Shown: positions 8,615 to 18,503, counted from the stretch's first letter. The stretch: 64,000 bases of DNA from Rhizobium sp. 18065 (GCF_902706095.1 NZ_CACSJP010000012.1:1-64000); one strand, 5' to 3'. The notes: a model not told the origin generated them from the sequence alone. Numbers and translations are program-made.

Positions 8615-9622
8615 GTGACGGCATCAGGCAGCAAGAATCCGTACTACAACGGTCCCGTTTCCGATCATTTCGACGGCACACGATTTTTCAATCCCAACGG
8701 CGTTGCGCCGGGCAGCTTCCGCGACGTGCTGAAATGGCAGTTCAACGGCAAGCGCGCCCGATGGCCGAAATCGGTCGCCAGCCCCTTTGCCGGGGCGAAA
8801 CCGCAAGAACGCGTCACCGGTAAGGATCTGCGGGTGACCATGGTCGGCCACGCCACCCTCCTGGTCCAGGTCGCCGGGCTCAATATCCTGACCGATCCCC
8901 TGTGGTCCGATCGCGCCAGCCCCGTTGCCTTCGCCGGACCCAAACGTGTCATCGCGCCGGGCATCGCCTTTGCCGATCTGCCGCCGATCGATCTCGTGCT
9001 TGTCTCCCACAATCATTATGACCATCTCGATGTCGCGACATTGAAGCGCCTACACAAGGAGCATGCGCCACAGATCGTCACGCCGCTGGGCAATGATACG
9101 ATCATCCGGCGCGCCATACCCTACGCCGAAATCGAAACGCTTGACTGGGGCGGCGAAGCCAGGATTTCTGCCGATGTCCGCATCGTCGCCGAGCCAAGCC
9201 ATCATTGGTCGGCCCGCGGAACCGGCGACCGGAGCATGGCGCTGTGGGCCGCCTTTGTCATCGAGACGCCGGCAGGCCGGATCTATCACGTCGGTGACAC
9301 CGGCTTTCACTGTGGCATCAACTACGCCAGCGCCGCCGAGAAGTATCAAAGCTTCCGCCTCGCCATCCTGCCATTCGGCGCCTATGAGCCACGCTGGTTC
9401 ATGAAAGGACAGCACCAGAACCCGGAAGAAGCCGTCCGCGGCATGCTGGCATGCCGGGCAGCCCATGTTGCCGGTCACCATTTCGGCACTTTCCAGCTGA
9501 CCGACGAACCGATCGACCATCCGGTCACTCATCTGCGCACGGCGCTCGACCAGCATGGCATCGATCCGGCCCTTTTCCGCCCGCTGCTGCCCGGAGAAGT
9601 ATTCGACGTTCCGGCAGGATGA
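8615..9622 (+). CDS. Metallo-beta-lactamase-fold hydrolase, NAPE-PLD/UlaG-like
   Basis: This is a 335-residue predicted metal-dependent hydrolase. The metal-binding motif SHNHYDHLD supplies His132, His134, Asp136 and His137. Further ligands are likely in SHHWSARG, HVGDTGF and GHHFGTFQ. The N-terminal block FFNPNGVAPGSFRDVLKW is typical of the group related to N-acylphosphatidylethanolamine phospholipase D and the outer-membrane protein RomA. There is no signal peptide. The start is GTG at 8615 with AGGA upstream. It stands alone before dapF; the substrate is not known. Confidence 0.85.
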   Translation: MTASGSKNPYYNGPVSDHFDGTRFFNPNGVAPGSFRDVLKWQFNGKRARWPKSVASPFAGAKPQERVTGKDLRVTMVGHATLLVQVAGLNILTDPLWSDRASPVAFAGPKRVIAPGIAFADLPPIDLVLVSHNHYDHLDVATLKRLHKEHAPQIVTPLGNDTIIRRAIPYAEIETLDWGGEARISADVRIVAEPSHHWSARGTGDRSMALWAAFVIETPAGRIYHVGDTGFHCGINYASAAEKYQSFRLAILPFGAYEPRWFMKGQHQNPEEAVRGMLACRAAHVAGHHFGTFQLTDEPIDHPVTHLRTALDQHGIDPALFRPLLPGEVFDVPAG

Positions 9623-9694
9623 GACGCTTCGCGCTGCAGCACTGGTAATTTCATCGCTTTTCCGCCATATAAACCCTCAACAGGGCAAGGAAGC

Positions 9695-10612
9695 ATGGCA
9701 ATGGATAATCGGGTCGACTTCGCGAAGATGAACGGGCTTGGCAACAAGATCCTGGTCGTCGACATGCGCGGCCGCACCGATCGTGTCACCCCGGCAGCGG
9801 CCATTGCCCTGGCGGGCGGTACCGAGACCCATTTCGATCAGATCATGGCGGTTCATGACCCGAAGATCGACGGCACCGATGCCTATATCGACATCCTCAA
9901 CTGTGATGGCACCAAGGCTCAGGCTTGCGGCAATGGCACGCGGTGCGTCGTACAGGCGCTGGCGTCTGAAACCGGCCGCAAGGCATTCACGTTCCAAACC
10001 ATTGCCGGCATTTTGAACGCCGCCGAGAATGCCGACGGAACCATTTCGGTCGACATGGGCAAGCCTGTGTTCGAATGGGACCGAATTCCGCTGTCGGAGG
10101 AGTTCTACGACACCAGCAAGATCGAGCTGCAGATCGGCCCGATCGATGCTCCGATCCTGCACTCACCCTCCGTCATGTCGATGGGTAATCCGCATGCAAT
10201 CTTCTGGATCGATCGCGACCCGATGGACTTCGATCTGGAACGCTTCGGCCCGCTGCTGGAAAACCATCCGATCTTCCCGGAAAAGGCCAATATCACCCTG
10301 GCGCACGTCACCTCCAAGACCACGATCACCACCCGCACCTGGGAGCGCGGCGCCGGACTGACACTCGCCTGTGGCTCTGCCGCCTGCGCGACGGCGGTCT
10401 CGGGCGCGCGTACCGGCCGAACCGAACGCAAGGTGACGATCACGGTGGCCTCGAGCCCCAATCGTGGATCGCTGGCGATCGAATGGCGCGAAAGCGACAG
10501 CAAGGTCGTCATGACGGGTCCTGCCGAATGGGAATGGTCCGGTTCTGTCGATCCTGTCACAGGCGATTGGCAGCGCGATGCCGACAATATTGCCGGGGCC
10601 TCCGCCTCGTGA
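9695..10612 (+). CDS. dapF: Diaminopimelate epimerase
   Basis: DapF interconverts LL- and meso-diaminopimelate, supplying lysine and the peptidoglycan cross-link residue. The 305-residue protein has the two catalytic cysteines in ACGNGTRC (Cys78) and ACGSAACA (Cys226), the N-terminal KMNGLGN motif and GNPHAIFW. It is about 30 residues longer than E. coli DapF, as is usual in rhizobia. AAGGAAG precedes the ATG. Its stop overlaps the GTG start of mtaB (GTGA), implying translational coupling. Confidence 0.96.
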   Translation: MAMDNRVDFAKMNGLGNKILVVDMRGRTDRVTPAAAIALAGGTETHFDQIMAVHDPKIDGTDAYIDILNCDGTKAQACGNGTRCVVQALASETGRKAFTFQTIAGILNAAENADGTISVDMGKPVFEWDRIPLSEEFYDTSKIELQIGPIDAPILHSPSVMSMGNPHAIFWIDRDPMDFDLERFGPLLENHPIFPEKANITLAHVTSKTTITTRTWERGAGLTLACGSAACATAVSGARTGRTERKVTITVASSPNRGSLAIEWRESDSKVVMTGPAEWEWSGSVDPVTGDWQRDADNIAGASAS

Positions 10613-11889
10613 GCGGTATCGACGTCATAACCTTCGGCTGTCGCCTCAACACCTACGAATCCGAAGTGATGAAGGCCGAAGCCAGCAAGGCCGGGCTAAA
10701 CAACGCCGTTCTGGTCAACACCTGTGCCGTCACCGGCGAGGCCGTAAAGCAGGCCCGCCAGGCGATCCGCCGCGCGCGCCGCGAAAACCCCGAAGCCCGC
10801 ATCATCGTCACCGGCTGCGCCGCGCAGACCGATGCGGCAGGTTTTGCCGCCATGCCGGAAGTAGACGCCGTGCTTGGCAACGAGGAGAAGCTGAAGGCCG
10901 ATAGCTATCTCCGGCTGCCGGATTTCGGCGTTTCGGCCGAAGAAAAGCTGCGCGTCAACGATATCATGAGCGTCACTGAGACGGCGCCGCAGATGGTCGA
11001 TCATATTGACGGTCATGTGCGTGGCTTCCTGCAGGTGCAAAATGGCTGCGACCACCGCTGCACCTTCTGCATCATCCCCTATGGCCGCGGCAATTCCCGC
11101 TCGGTGCCGATGGGCGCCGTGGTCGAGCAGGCCCGCAAATTGGTGGAAAACGGCTATCGCGAAGTGGTGCTGACCGGCGTCGATGCCACCAGCTACGGCG
11201 CGGACCTGCCCGGCCAACCGACGCTCGGGCAGCTGGCCACGACGCTGCTGAAGCAGGTGCCGGACATTCTCAGGCTGCGGCTGTCCTCGATCGACAGCAT
11301 CGAGGTCGATCGGCATCTTTTCGACCTGATCGCCGACGAGCCGCGTTTCATGCCGCATCTGCATCTGTCGCTGCAACACGGCGACGACCTGATCCTGAAG
11401 CGCATGAAGCGCCGGCATTCCAGCGCGGATGCCATCGCTTTCGCCCGCAAGGTCCGCGACCTTCGCCCGGATTTCGCCTTTGGCGCCGACATGATCGCCG
11501 GCTTTCCGACGGAAACGGAAGAGATGGCCGCCAATTCCGCACGAATGGCGGAGGAGATCGGCATCGCCCATCTGCATGTCTTTCCCTACAGCCCGCGTCC
11601 CGGCACACCGGCGGCCCGCATGCCGCAGCACGACCGCGCCCTCGTCAAGGCCCGTGCGGCCGCCTTGCGCGCAGTCGCCGAACGCCTGCATGTCGCCCAC
11701 CTCGACGGCTTGATCGGCACGCGACAAAAGCTGCTGGTCGAACGCAACGAAATGGCCCATACGGAAGACTTCACCTTCGTTTCAGCGCCGGGATTTACGC
11801 CGGGCATGCTGGTCGAGGTTTCGATCGGTGGCCACAATGGCCGCCATCTGACGATTGCATCGGCAACGGCCACCAGTGCGGCTGCCTGA
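10609..11889 (+). CDS. mtaB: tRNA threonylcarbamoyladenosine methylthiotransferase MtaB
   Basis: MtaB is a radical-SAM enzyme that converts t6A37 to ms2t6A37 in ANN-decoding tRNAs. The 426-residue protein has the methylthiotransferase domain with auxiliary-cluster cysteines 11, 39 and 70, and the radical-SAM motif GCDHRCTFC (Cys147, Cys151, Cys154). The C-terminal ~60 residues form a TRAM-like RNA-binding domain. The GTG start overlaps the dapF stop by 4 bp; a longer upstream frame inside dapF was rejected because family N-termini begin at this VITFGCRLN block. ftsY follows 21 bp later. Confidence 0.95.
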   Translation: MSGIDVITFGCRLNTYESEVMKAEASKAGLNNAVLVNTCAVTGEAVKQARQAIRRARRENPEARIIVTGCAAQTDAAGFAAMPEVDAVLGNEEKLKADSYLRLPDFGVSAEEKLRVNDIMSVTETAPQMVDHIDGHVRGFLQVQNGCDHRCTFCIIPYGRGNSRSVPMGAVVEQARKLVENGYREVVLTGVDATSYGADLPGQPTLGQLATTLLKQVPDILRLRLSSIDSIEVDRHLFDLIADEPRFMPHLHLSLQHGDDLILKRMKRRHSSADAIAFARKVRDLRPDFAFGADMIAGFPTETEEMAANSARMAEEIGIAHLHVFPYSPRPGTPAARMPQHDRALVKARAAALRAVAERLHVAHLDGLIGTRQKLLVERNEMAHTEDFTFVSAPGFTPGMLVEVSIGGHNGRHLTIASATATSAAA

Positions 11890-11910
11890 GAAGACGGAAT
11901 AACACGACCC

Positions 11911-13356
11911 ATGGCTCTCGGTTTCATCAGGAAAGTCTTCACCTTCGGCAAGGAAAAGCCGACTGAACCGGGTGCCGACACCCTTGCAGGCAAGGCGCTG
12001 CCGCCCGAGGTCGAAGCTGCGATCATCGCCGAAAGCGAACCGCGCGACCATGTCGAGGACCTGCCGCTGGCCGAAGATCCGGTCCTCGCCGAGGAGATCG
12101 ACACCGCAGGCGGCCCCGCGCCCGATCTCGGCGAAGAACAATCGCTGCCGGATCTGCCTGAGCCAAAACCGGCAGATGACGAGCTGGCCATCGTGCCGCT
12201 GGAGCTGCTGGAGGCAGAGGAAGCGGCAGAGCAGCAGACCGTGGCGGACATCGAGCCTGCCAAGGCCGAAGCGCTGATATTCCATCAAAACCCGGTCCAA
12301 CCGGCCGATATCTCGCATGGCGAAATCATCGAACCCGTCGATACACCGCCGGTGCAGACACCGGTTGCCCTGCCGAAGGGCTTCGCCACGGCGGACACCC
12401 TGCCGGTTGAACCGGCGGCCGAGGCTCCGGCGACAAAGCTGACCTGGTTCCAGCGCCTGACGGCCGGCTTGTTTCGCACATCCTCGCAGCTGACCAGCCA
12501 GATCACCGCGCTGTTCACCAAGCGCAAGCTTGACGAAGAGACCCTTGAAGAACTGGAAGACCTGCTGATCCAGGCCGATCTCGGTGTCGAGACCGCGCTA
12601 CGTGTTACCGACACGCTGTCGTCCGAGCGCTACGGCAAGGACGTGACCGGCGAGGACGTGACCCGGATCATGGCCGGCGAGATCGTCAAGGTGTTGAAGC
12701 CGGTCGCCAAGCCGCTGGCGCTCGACCTCAATCACAAGCCGCATGTCATCCTGGTCGTCGGCGTCAACGGCACCGGCAAGACCACGACGATCGGCAAGCT
12801 CGCCGCCAAGCTTTCGGGCTCGGGCCTGAAAGTCATGCTGGCCGCCGGCGACACATTCCGCGCCGCAGCCATCGAGCAGCTGAAGATCTGGGCCGACCGC
12901 ACCGGCTCGACCTTCGTCGGCAGCAAGCTCGGCGCCGATGCTTCCGGCCTCGCCTATGATGCATTCGAGCGCGCCAAGGCCGAAAAGGCCGATGTGCTGA
13001 TCATCGACACGGCCGGCCGGCTGCAGAACAAGACGGAGCTGATGGCCGAGCTCGAAAAGATCGTCCGCGTGCTCGGCAAGCTCGATCCCGATGCACCGCA
13101 TACCGTGCTCCAGACGCTGGACGCGACTACCGGCCAGAACGCCATGAACCAGGTCGAGATCTTCCGCAATGTCGCCGGTGTCAACGGCTTGATCATGACC
13201 AAGCTTGATGGCACCGCCCGCGGCGGCATTCTTGTGGCGATTGCCGCCAAGCACAAACTGCCGGTCTATTTCATCGGCGTCGGCGAAGGCGTCGACGACC
13301 TTGAGCCCTTTGAGGCCGAGGATTTCGCCAGCGCGATTGCAGGTATCGCCCGATGA
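11911..13356 (+). CDS. ftsY: Signal recognition particle receptor FtsY
   Basis: FtsY is the membrane-associated GTPase that receives SRP-ribosome complexes from Ffh and delivers them to SecYEG. The 481-residue protein has a short basic N-terminus, a long acidic A domain (about 20-170, rich in Glu, Asp, Pro), then the NG domain with P-loop [11 protein letters not shown] (about 284-294), [19 protein letters not shown] (about 365) and [10 protein letters not shown] (about 430). The last 4 bp overlap the start of the next gene (ATGA). Confidence 0.97.
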   Translation: MALGFIRKVFTFGKEKPTEPGADTLAGKALPPEVEAAIIAESEPRDHVEDLPLAEDPVLAEEIDTAGGPAPDLGEEQSLPDLPEPKPADDELAIVPLELLEAEEAAEQQTVADIEPAKAEALIFHQNPVQPADISHGEIIEPVDTPPVQTPVALPKGFATADTLPVEPAAEAPATKLTWFQRLTAGLFRTSSQLTSQITALFTKRKLDEETLEELEDLLIQADLGVETALRVTDTLSSERYGKDVTGEDVTRIMAGEIVKVLKPVAKPLALDLNHKPHVILVVGVNGTGKTTTIGKLAAKLSGSGLKVMLAAGDTFRAAAIEQLKIWADRTGSTFVGSKLGADASGLAYDAFERAKAEKADVLIIDTAGRLQNKTELMAELEKIVRVLGKLDPDAPHTVLQTLDATTGQNAMNQVEIFRNVAGVNGLIMTKLDGTARGGILVAIAAKHKLPVYFIGVGEGVDDLEPFEAEDFASAIAGIAR

Positions 13357-14042
13357 ACAATTTTCCGGACAAAACCACGAAAGACGACGCAATGACCGCC
13401 CATTCCAGCGACATCGAGGCGAGCCCGACTGAGAAGCATCATCCGATGCTGAAAATGGCGCTCGAGCTCGGCCCCCTGCTCGTCTTCTTCTTCGGCAACC
13501 TGCGCGGCGAATGGCTGGCCAAGACTTTTCCCGCACTGACCGCTGTCGGCGGCCCGCTGTTCATCGCCACCGCCCTGTTCATGGTGGCGACGATCGCATC
13601 GCTGATTGCCTCCAAGCTGATCTTCAAGCATCTGCCGATCATGCCCTTCGTCTCGGGCATCGTGGTCATGGTGTTCGGCACGCTGTCGATCTGGCTGCAG
13701 GACGAGACCTTCATCAAGATGAAGCCGACCATCGTCAATTCGCTGTTCGGCGTTGTCCTGCTCGGCGGCCTGCTGTTCGGCAAATCGCTGCTCGGTTACG
13801 TTTTCAACGCCGCCTTCCAGCTCGATGCCGAAGGCTGGCGCAAGCTGACCCTGCGCTGGGGCATCTTCTTCCTCTTTCTTGCCGTGATCAACGAGGTGGT
13901 CTGGCGCAATTTCTCCAATGATGCCTGGGTGAGTTTCAAGGTCTGGGGCACCATGCCGATCACCATCCTGTTCACGCTCGCCCAGATGCCGCTGATCATG
14001 AAACATTCGCTCGAGGATGAAACATCGGGCAATAAAGAATGA
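13353..14042 (+). CDS. yciB: Inner-membrane septation protein A family (YciB/IspZ)
   Basis: This is a 229-residue multi-pass membrane protein with about five or six hydrophobic segments. The block [15 protein letters not shown] is followed by a conserved C-terminal half with [21 protein letters not shown], typical of YciB/IspZ, implicated in cell-envelope integrity and intracellular septation. The N-terminal ~35 residues are polar and cytoplasmic. It overlaps ftsY and the following gene by 4 bp each, so it belongs to the dapF-to-DUF2585 operon. Confidence 0.92.
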   Translation: MNNFPDKTTKDDAMTAHSSDIEASPTEKHHPMLKMALELGPLLVFFFGNLRGEWLAKTFPALTAVGGPLFIATALFMVATIASLIASKLIFKHLPIMPFVSGIVVMVFGTLSIWLQDETFIKMKPTIVNSLFGVVLLGGLLFGKSLLGYVFNAAFQLDAEGWRKLTLRWGIFFLFLAVINEVVWRNFSNDAWVSFKVWGTMPITILFTLAQMPLIMKHSLEDETSGNKE

Positions 14043-14632
14043 GTGCGCCGGCGATGAGCGAAAGCGAACGCAGATCCAGCCTGAGCTTCTGGCTGATCGC
14101 CACGGCTGTCGTGCTGATCGTCCAGATCGCCGCACAGTATTTCATGGGCCGCCTGTGGATCTGTTCCTGCGGCTACATCAAGCTGTTCGAGCCGGGCGTC
14201 AACACGCCGGGCAATTCCCAGCACCTGTTCGACTGGTACACACCGTCGCACATCATTCACGGCTTCCTGTTCTACCTGCTCGGCTGGGCCGTCCTGCGCA
14301 AGGCCTCGATCGGCGCGCGCCTGACGTTGGCAGCCGTCATCGAGGCGGGCTGGGAGATCCTGGAAAACTCGCCGATCATCATCAACCGCTATCGGTCCGC
14401 AACGATGGCAGTCGGCTACGAAGGCGACAGCATCCTGAATTCGGCCATGGACATGGTCGCGATGATCGCCGGCTTCTGGTTTGCCGCGCGCGCACCAATA
14501 TGGCTGACGGTGGTGATTGCCATCGGCTTCGAACTCGCAACGGGCTACATCATCCGCGACAACCTGACACTCAATGTGCTGATGTTGGTCTGGCCGGTCG
14601 ATGCGATCAAGGAATGGCAGGCGGCTCTCTGA
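14039..14632 (+). CDS. DUF2585 (UPF0314) membrane protein
   Basis: A 197-residue protein with four or five membrane helices, conserved in Rhizobiales after the yciB homologue; function unknown. Visible family features are the [22 protein letters not shown] block, [15 protein letters not shown], and a Glu-rich helix containing [11 protein letters not shown]. It is the last gene of the operon, overlaps yciB by ATGA, and stops 6 bp before the convergent toxin-antitoxin pair. Confidence 0.9.
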   Translation: MSAPAMSESERRSSLSFWLIATAVVLIVQIAAQYFMGRLWICSCGYIKLFEPGVNTPGNSQHLFDWYTPSHIIHGFLFYLLGWAVLRKASIGARLTLAAVIEAGWEILENSPIIINRYRSATMAVGYEGDSILNSAMDMVAMIAGFWFAARAPIWLTVVIAIGFELATGYIIRDNLTLNVLMLVWPVDAIKEWQAAL

Positions 14633-14638
14633 GGATAT

Positions 14639-14938
14639 TCAGGCGGCTTCAAACGCTGGAATTTGCGCCAATTCCGCTTCCAGCGCCGAGCTTTCCCGCT
14701 TCAGATCGTAACCGGCCTGGAGGTTCAGCCAGAACTCCGGCGTCGTTTGAAAGAACTTGGCCAATCGTAAGGCTGTATCCGCGCTGATACCGACTTTTTC
14801 TCCGACAATGCGTTCGATGCGCGTTCTCGGGACGCGCAGTTGCCGGGCGAGGGAATAAGGCGTCATGCTCAACGGCGCGAGGTAGAGCTCTCTCAGAATT
14901 TCTCCCGGATGGATCGGCGGTGCTTTGCTGATACTCAT
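14639..14938 (-). CDS. higA: HigA-type antitoxin, XRE-family DNA-binding protein
   Basis: The 99-residue protein starts with the HPGEILRELYLAPL block and carries a helix-turn-helix (about 25-65, with SLARQLRVPRTRIERIVGEK) followed by LARFFQTTPEFWLNLQ-like sequence, the signature of HigA antitoxins. It should neutralise the adjacent toxin and repress the pair's promoter. It lies 27 bp downstream of the toxin gene, in the toxin-first order characteristic of higBA. Its 3' end is tail to tail with the DUF2585 gene. Confidence 0.92.
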   Translation of the reverse strand: MSISKAPPIHPGEILRELYLAPLSMTPYSLARQLRVPRTRIERIVGEKVGISADTALRLAKFFQTTPEFWLNLQAGYDLKRESSALEAELAQIPAFEAA

Positions 14939-14965
14939 CTTGTCGTCTCCCTGCGGCCTTGTGGC

Positions 14966-15247
14966 TCAATGGTAATCGGTGATCTCGACGTTTTCTGGTC
15001 CGGCGTCAGTCCACACGAAACAAATGCGCCATTGGATGTTGATCCGGATTGAATACTGGTCTTCACGATCGCCACTGAGTTTCTCCAGCCGATTGCCGGG
15101 CGGCGATCGCAAGTCGCTCAGATCCTTGGCTGCATCAAGCAAAGTCAGCAATTGATGTGCCCGACGAACGAGATCGGCGGGAAACCCCTTGCGGATGGAT
15201 CCATCATCAATCGAACGGGTGCGCTTGTCCTTGAATGAACGGATCAT
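14966..15247 (-). CDS. higB: HigB-type toxin (RelE-fold mRNA interferase)
   Basis: The 93-residue protein matches the HigB/plasmid-maintenance killer family: IRSFKDKRT at the N-terminus, a central LDAAKDLSDLRSPPGNRLEKLSGDR and the C-terminal YSIRINIQWRICFVW strand pair that carries catalytic basic residues in RelE-fold RNases. It would cleave ribosome-bound mRNA when HigA is lost. It is first in a two-gene operon, with two inverted repeats directly upstream. The pair looks inserted between the ftsY-side operon and the ccm operon. Confidence 0.92.
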   Translation of the reverse strand: MIRSFKDKRTRSIDDGSIRKGFPADLVRRAHQLLTLLDAAKDLSDLRSPPGNRLEKLSGDREDQYSIRINIQWRICFVWTDAGPENVEITDYH

Positions 15248-15264
15248 CGTTCGACCTCCGACAA

Positions 15265-15319
15265 CGTATCATCAATAGATACGAACCCGATGTCAAGACG
15301 GGGTATCAATACGTGATAC
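15265..15319. promoter_or_regulatory. Paired inverted repeats, likely HigA operators
   Basis: Two inverted repeats share the GTATC/GATAC half-site: CGTATC-N7-GATACG at 15265-15283 and GTATCA-N5-TGATAC at 15303-15319. Both lie within 75 bp upstream of the toxin start, where autorepression by HigA is expected. Confidence 0.65.
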
Positions 15320-15322
15320 GGG

Positions 15323-15928
15323 TTAGCTGCCGGCAGTCAGTGCCTTTTCGATCGCCGGCATCAGCTGCGTCTCGATCGACTGCGGATCGAACGGTCCGAC
15401 TTTTTTATAGAGGATCGTACCGTCTGGGGCGACGAGGTAGCTTTCCGGAATGCCGTAGACACCCCAGTCGATCGCCGCCTTGCCATTCGGATCGATGCCG
15501 ATCGCCTGGAAAGGGTTGCCGAGTTCTCCGAGGAACCGCAGCGCATTGTCGTTGCGGTCCTTGTAGTTGATGCCGACCAGGGTGATGCGCGGGTCCTTGG
15601 ACAGTTCCAGCAGCATCGGGTGCTCCTCGCGACATGGCACGCACCAGGAGGCAAAGACATTGACCAGCGTCAGCTTGCCAGCCATGACGGCCGTGGTCAG
15701 CGCCGGTCGTTCGGAGCCCTCCAGCGCGGGCAGCGCCAGTGCTGGCGCTTTGGTGCCGATCAGTGCCGAGGGAATGACGGAAATATCGCGGCCGTTGACA
15801 TCCTGCTCGTAGAGCATCTTGGCCGCCGTGCCTGCGATCACGGCAAAGAAAGCCAGTGGCAGTAGCGCGAAAAGATAACGCCCGAAACCCTTGCGGGCCT
15901 TCACCGGTTCGGAGGGCTGCGTGTTCAT
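15323..15928 (-). CDS. ccmG: Cytochrome c biogenesis thioredoxin CcmG/DsbE
   Basis: CcmG is a membrane-anchored periplasmic thioredoxin that keeps apocytochrome c cysteines reduced for heme attachment. The 201-residue protein has an N-terminal anchor (about 18-37) and the WCVPC redox motif (95-99) in the NVFASWCVPCREEHP block. The GVYGIPESYLV segment supplies the conserved cis-proline region. It overlaps ccmD by 4 bp and is the last gene of the ccmABCDG operon; ccmE, ccmF and ccmH are not in this window. Confidence 0.95.
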   Translation of the reverse strand: MNTQPSEPVKARKGFGRYLFALLPLAFFAVIAGTAAKMLYEQDVNGRDISVIPSALIGTKAPALALPALEGSERPALTTAVMAGKLTLVNVFASWCVPCREEHPMLLELSKDPRITLVGINYKDRNDNALRFLGELGNPFQAIGIDPNGKAAIDWGVYGIPESYLVAPDGTILYKKVGPFDPQSIETQLMPAIEKALTAGS

Positions 15929-16098
15929 GCCCCCTCACCCAGTTTGACGGCAGCGGAGCGGCGGCGAATGCCGGAAGCCTCCAGGGCCTTCAGCTCGCCC
16001 TGCCGTGCCCGGCCATCGAGCCAGACCCAGCCGATCAGCACAAGACAGATCAGCGCCGTCAGGAGATAGGAGCCGTAAATATAGAAGGCGTGGCTCAT
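15925..16098 (-). CDS. ccmD: Heme exporter protein CcmD
   Basis: A 57-residue single-pass membrane protein: one helix (about 8-28, preceded by HAFYIYGSY) and a basic cytoplasmic tail with RRRSAAV. It holds CcmC and CcmE with the CcmAB ATPase during release of holo-CcmE. It overlaps ccmC and ccmG by ATGA on both sides, and its size and position are exactly those of ccmD. Confidence 0.93.
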   Translation of the reverse strand: MSHAFYIYGSYLLTALICLVLIGWVWLDGRARQGELKALEASGIRRRSAAVKLGEGA

Positions 16099-16862
16099 GC
16101 GGCGTGCTCCCGGCTGGCCTGGCGGGCGGCCATGCGGCGCTGGGCGCTGACACGGCGCCGCCAGATCTCGTTGCGCATCGCGGCAAAATGCAGGGTGAAG
16201 AACAGCATGCTGAAGGCGACGGCCATGACGAGCAAAGGCCAGAGGAATTCCGGATCCACCGTCGGCCCATCCAGCCTGATGACGCTTGCCGGCTGATGCA
16301 GCGTGTTCCACCACTCGACCGAGAACTTGATGATCGGGATATTGACGAAGCCGACCAGGATCAGCACCGAACTCAGGCGCGCCGCCCGGGACGGTTCGTC
16401 CATCGCGCGGTTGAGCGCGATCAGGCCGAGATACATCAGGAACAGCACGAAGACCGAGGTCAGCCGCGCATCCCAGACCCACCACGTGCCCCACATCGGC
16501 TTGCCCCAGAGCGAACCGGTGATCAGCGCGATCAGCGTGAAGGCAGCACCAAGCGGGGCTGCGGCCTTGTGGCTGACATCGGCCAGCGGATGGCGCCAGA
16601 CCAGCGTGCCGATCGCCGACAGTGCCATCACCGAGTAACACATCATCGACAGCCAGGCGGCCGGCACATGCACATACATGATGCGCACGGTATCGCCCTG
16701 CTGGTAGTCGCCCTCGGTGGTAAAGCTCATGTAGAGGCCGACGGCAAACAACAGCAATGTGATGCCGGACAGCCACGGCAGAACACGCGCCGTGAGCGCG
16801 AGAAAACGCGTCGGATTGGCGAGATCGCCGATTTTCGAGATGGCAAGGCTGGTATCGCTCAT
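16095..16862 (-). CDS. ccmC: Heme exporter / heme-handling protein CcmC
   Basis: CcmC presents heme to CcmE in the periplasm. The 255-residue protein has six predicted helices, the tryptophan-rich WGTWWVWD motif (124-131) and flanking periplasmic histidines (His65 in VHVPAAW and one in TLHQPA) that coordinate heme. It lies 61 bp after ccmB and overlaps ccmD. Confidence 0.96.
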   Translation of the reverse strand: MSDTSLAISKIGDLANPTRFLALTARVLPWLSGITLLLFAVGLYMSFTTEGDYQQGDTVRIMYVHVPAAWLSMMCYSVMALSAIGTLVWRHPLADVSHKAAAPLGAAFTLIALITGSLWGKPMWGTWWVWDARLTSVFVLFLMYLGLIALNRAMDEPSRAARLSSVLILVGFVNIPIIKFSVEWWNTLHQPASVIRLDGPTVDPEFLWPLLVMAVAFSMLFFTLHFAAMRNEIWRRRVSAQRRMAARQASREHAA

Positions 16863-16923
16863 AAGATTGCTTCTAACCTGTCATCCCTGTTGCTGCAATT
16901 GATCCTGGTCAATCCGGGCATAG

Positions 16924-17583
16924 TCAGTCCGCGGCACTGCGCAGCGCCAGCGCTGCCGCAAGTGGCCCGATCACCGCAAAGAACAGCATGATCGCGACCA
17001 AAAAGAGGAAGGGGGGTAAAAATGGAGCCGGATCCTCGACGGCGGCATAGGATGCGCTGACCCCGAAGATCAGCACCGGGATGGCCAGCGGCAGGACAAG
17101 GATCGAGACCAGCAGGCCGCCGCGCGGCAGAGCGACTGCGACCGCGGCACCGGCCGCACCGATGAAGGTGATCGCCGGAGACCCGACCAGCAGGGTCAGC
17201 ATCACCGCCCCGATCGCCACCTCGCTCATGTTCATGAACAATCCGAGCAGCGGCGAGGCGATGACCAGTGGCAGGCCGGTAGCCACCCAATGGGCGAGGC
17301 ATTTGACGAACACGGTCAGCACCAGCGGCGTCTCCTGCATCAGGATCACATCCAGCGCGCCGTCATCTCGCTCGGCCTGGAACAGCCGGTCGAGCCCGAG
17401 AAGCGCCGACAGAAGAGCGCCGATCCAGACGATCGCCGGACCGATCCGCGCCAGAAGATTGAGATCGGGGCCGACGCCGAAGGGGATGACGGCGACGACC
17501 GTCATGAAGAACAGGACGCCGATCAGCGCACCGCCACCGGCACGGACGGACAGTTTCAGGTCACGCAGGAAAAGCGCGATCAT
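16924..17583 (-). CDS. ccmB: Heme exporter membrane subunit CcmB
   Basis: The 219-residue permease partner of CcmA has six predicted helices, starts with the conserved IALFLRDLKLSVR block and has FQAERDDGALDVILMQE. The complex couples ATP hydrolysis to release of heme-loaded CcmE. It overlaps ccmA by 4 bp (ATGA). Confidence 0.95.
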   Translation of the reverse strand: MIALFLRDLKLSVRAGGGALIGVLFFMTVVAVIPFGVGPDLNLLARIGPAIVWIGALLSALLGLDRLFQAERDDGALDVILMQETPLVLTVFVKCLAHWVATGLPLVIASPLLGLFMNMSEVAIGAVMLTLLVGSPAITFIGAAGAAVAVALPRGGLLVSILVLPLAIPVLIFGVSASYAAVEDPAPFLPPFLFLVAIMLFFAVIGPLAAALALRSAAD

Positions 17584-18227
17584 AGCACGTCCTCCGTCTC
17601 GGCATGGTCGAAACCGCGCATCTCCAGTTGCTGTGCGCCGTCCAGGCCGAGCGGCTGGTGCGTCGCGGCGAGCACGATGCCGCCGGAAGCGCGATGCCGG
17701 CGCACCAGGCCTTCGAACATTGCATCGGCACGCGAATCAAGCGCGGCCGTCGGCTCATCGAGAATCCAGATCGGCCGGTAGGCGACAAGCAGTCGCGCCA
17801 TGGCGAATCGCCGCTGCTGGCCGGCGGAAAGATAGCCGTAAGGAAGATGCGTAATGTCTGCGAGACCGACAGCCTGGGCCGCATCCTGGACCGACAGGCT
17901 CTGGCCAGTGCCGACATCACCGAGATAACGGCGCCAGAAACCGAGGTTTTCATCAACCGTCAGTTCCCGCTTCATGCCATTGCGGTGACCGAGATAATGG
18001 CTGAATTCCCCCGCCGGACGCATCTCGCCATCCGCCGAAATCTGGCATTCAGCCTGGCCTGTCTCCGGTCGCAGAAGCCCTGCAACGACACGCAAAAGCG
18101 TGGATTTTCCCGACCCGTTGCGGCCTGTCAGGACCAGCGCATCGCCCGGACCCAAGTCAAAGGAAATGTTTACAAAAATGAATTCCTCGCCGCGTCGCGC
18201 ACTCAGGTTTTCTACCGTCAGGCGCAT
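17580..18227 (-). CDS. ccmA: Heme exporter ATP-binding protein CcmA
   Basis: The 215-residue ABC ATPase has Walker A GRNGSGKST (35-43), the signature LSAGQQRR and Walker B IWILDEPTAALDSR. It is the first gene of ccmABCDG, divergent from acnA across a 276-bp intergenic region. Confidence 0.96.
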   Translation of the reverse strand: MRLTVENLSARRGEEFIFVNISFDLGPGDALVLTGRNGSGKSTLLRVVAGLLRPETGQAECQISADGEMRPAGEFSHYLGHRNGMKRELTVDENLGFWRRYLGDVGTGQSLSVQDAAQAVGLADITHLPYGYLSAGQQRRFAMARLLVAYRPIWILDEPTAALDSRADAMFEGLVRRHRASGGIVLAATHQPLGLDGAQQLEMRGFDHAETEDVL

Positions 18228-18307
18228 GGCCGACCCTTCATTAAGATTTTAATCATCGCGTTGCAAAAATTTGTCGAAATTCGCCATTGGTCGGTCTGGA
18301 ACCTTTC

Positions 18308-18324
18308 TTAGAAACTATCTATAA
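18308..18324. promoter_or_regulatory. Imperfect ICE-like (Irr) inverted repeat upstream of acnA
   Basis: The sequence TTAGAAACTATCTATAA differs at two positions from the TTAGAA-N3-TTCTAA pattern reported for the rhizobial iron regulator Irr. It lies between ccmA and acnA, about 180 bp before the acnA start. Aconitase is an iron-sulfur enzyme and a plausible target, but the match is imperfect. Confidence 0.3.
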
Positions 18325-18503
18325 GACCTGCAAGCACGCCAGCGGTCGGCGTGAACTTCATCCTTGTGCCGAACATGAACGTTGCGACAGCAATATTTCA
18401 CGGGCGGACAGCGGAAATGGCCGTACCCGCATCCTGATGTGCATGAAGTGCATAGGCGTCCGCACGATTGTGTTGGCTATCAGTATCAGCGGGGTTTCTA
18501 TCC

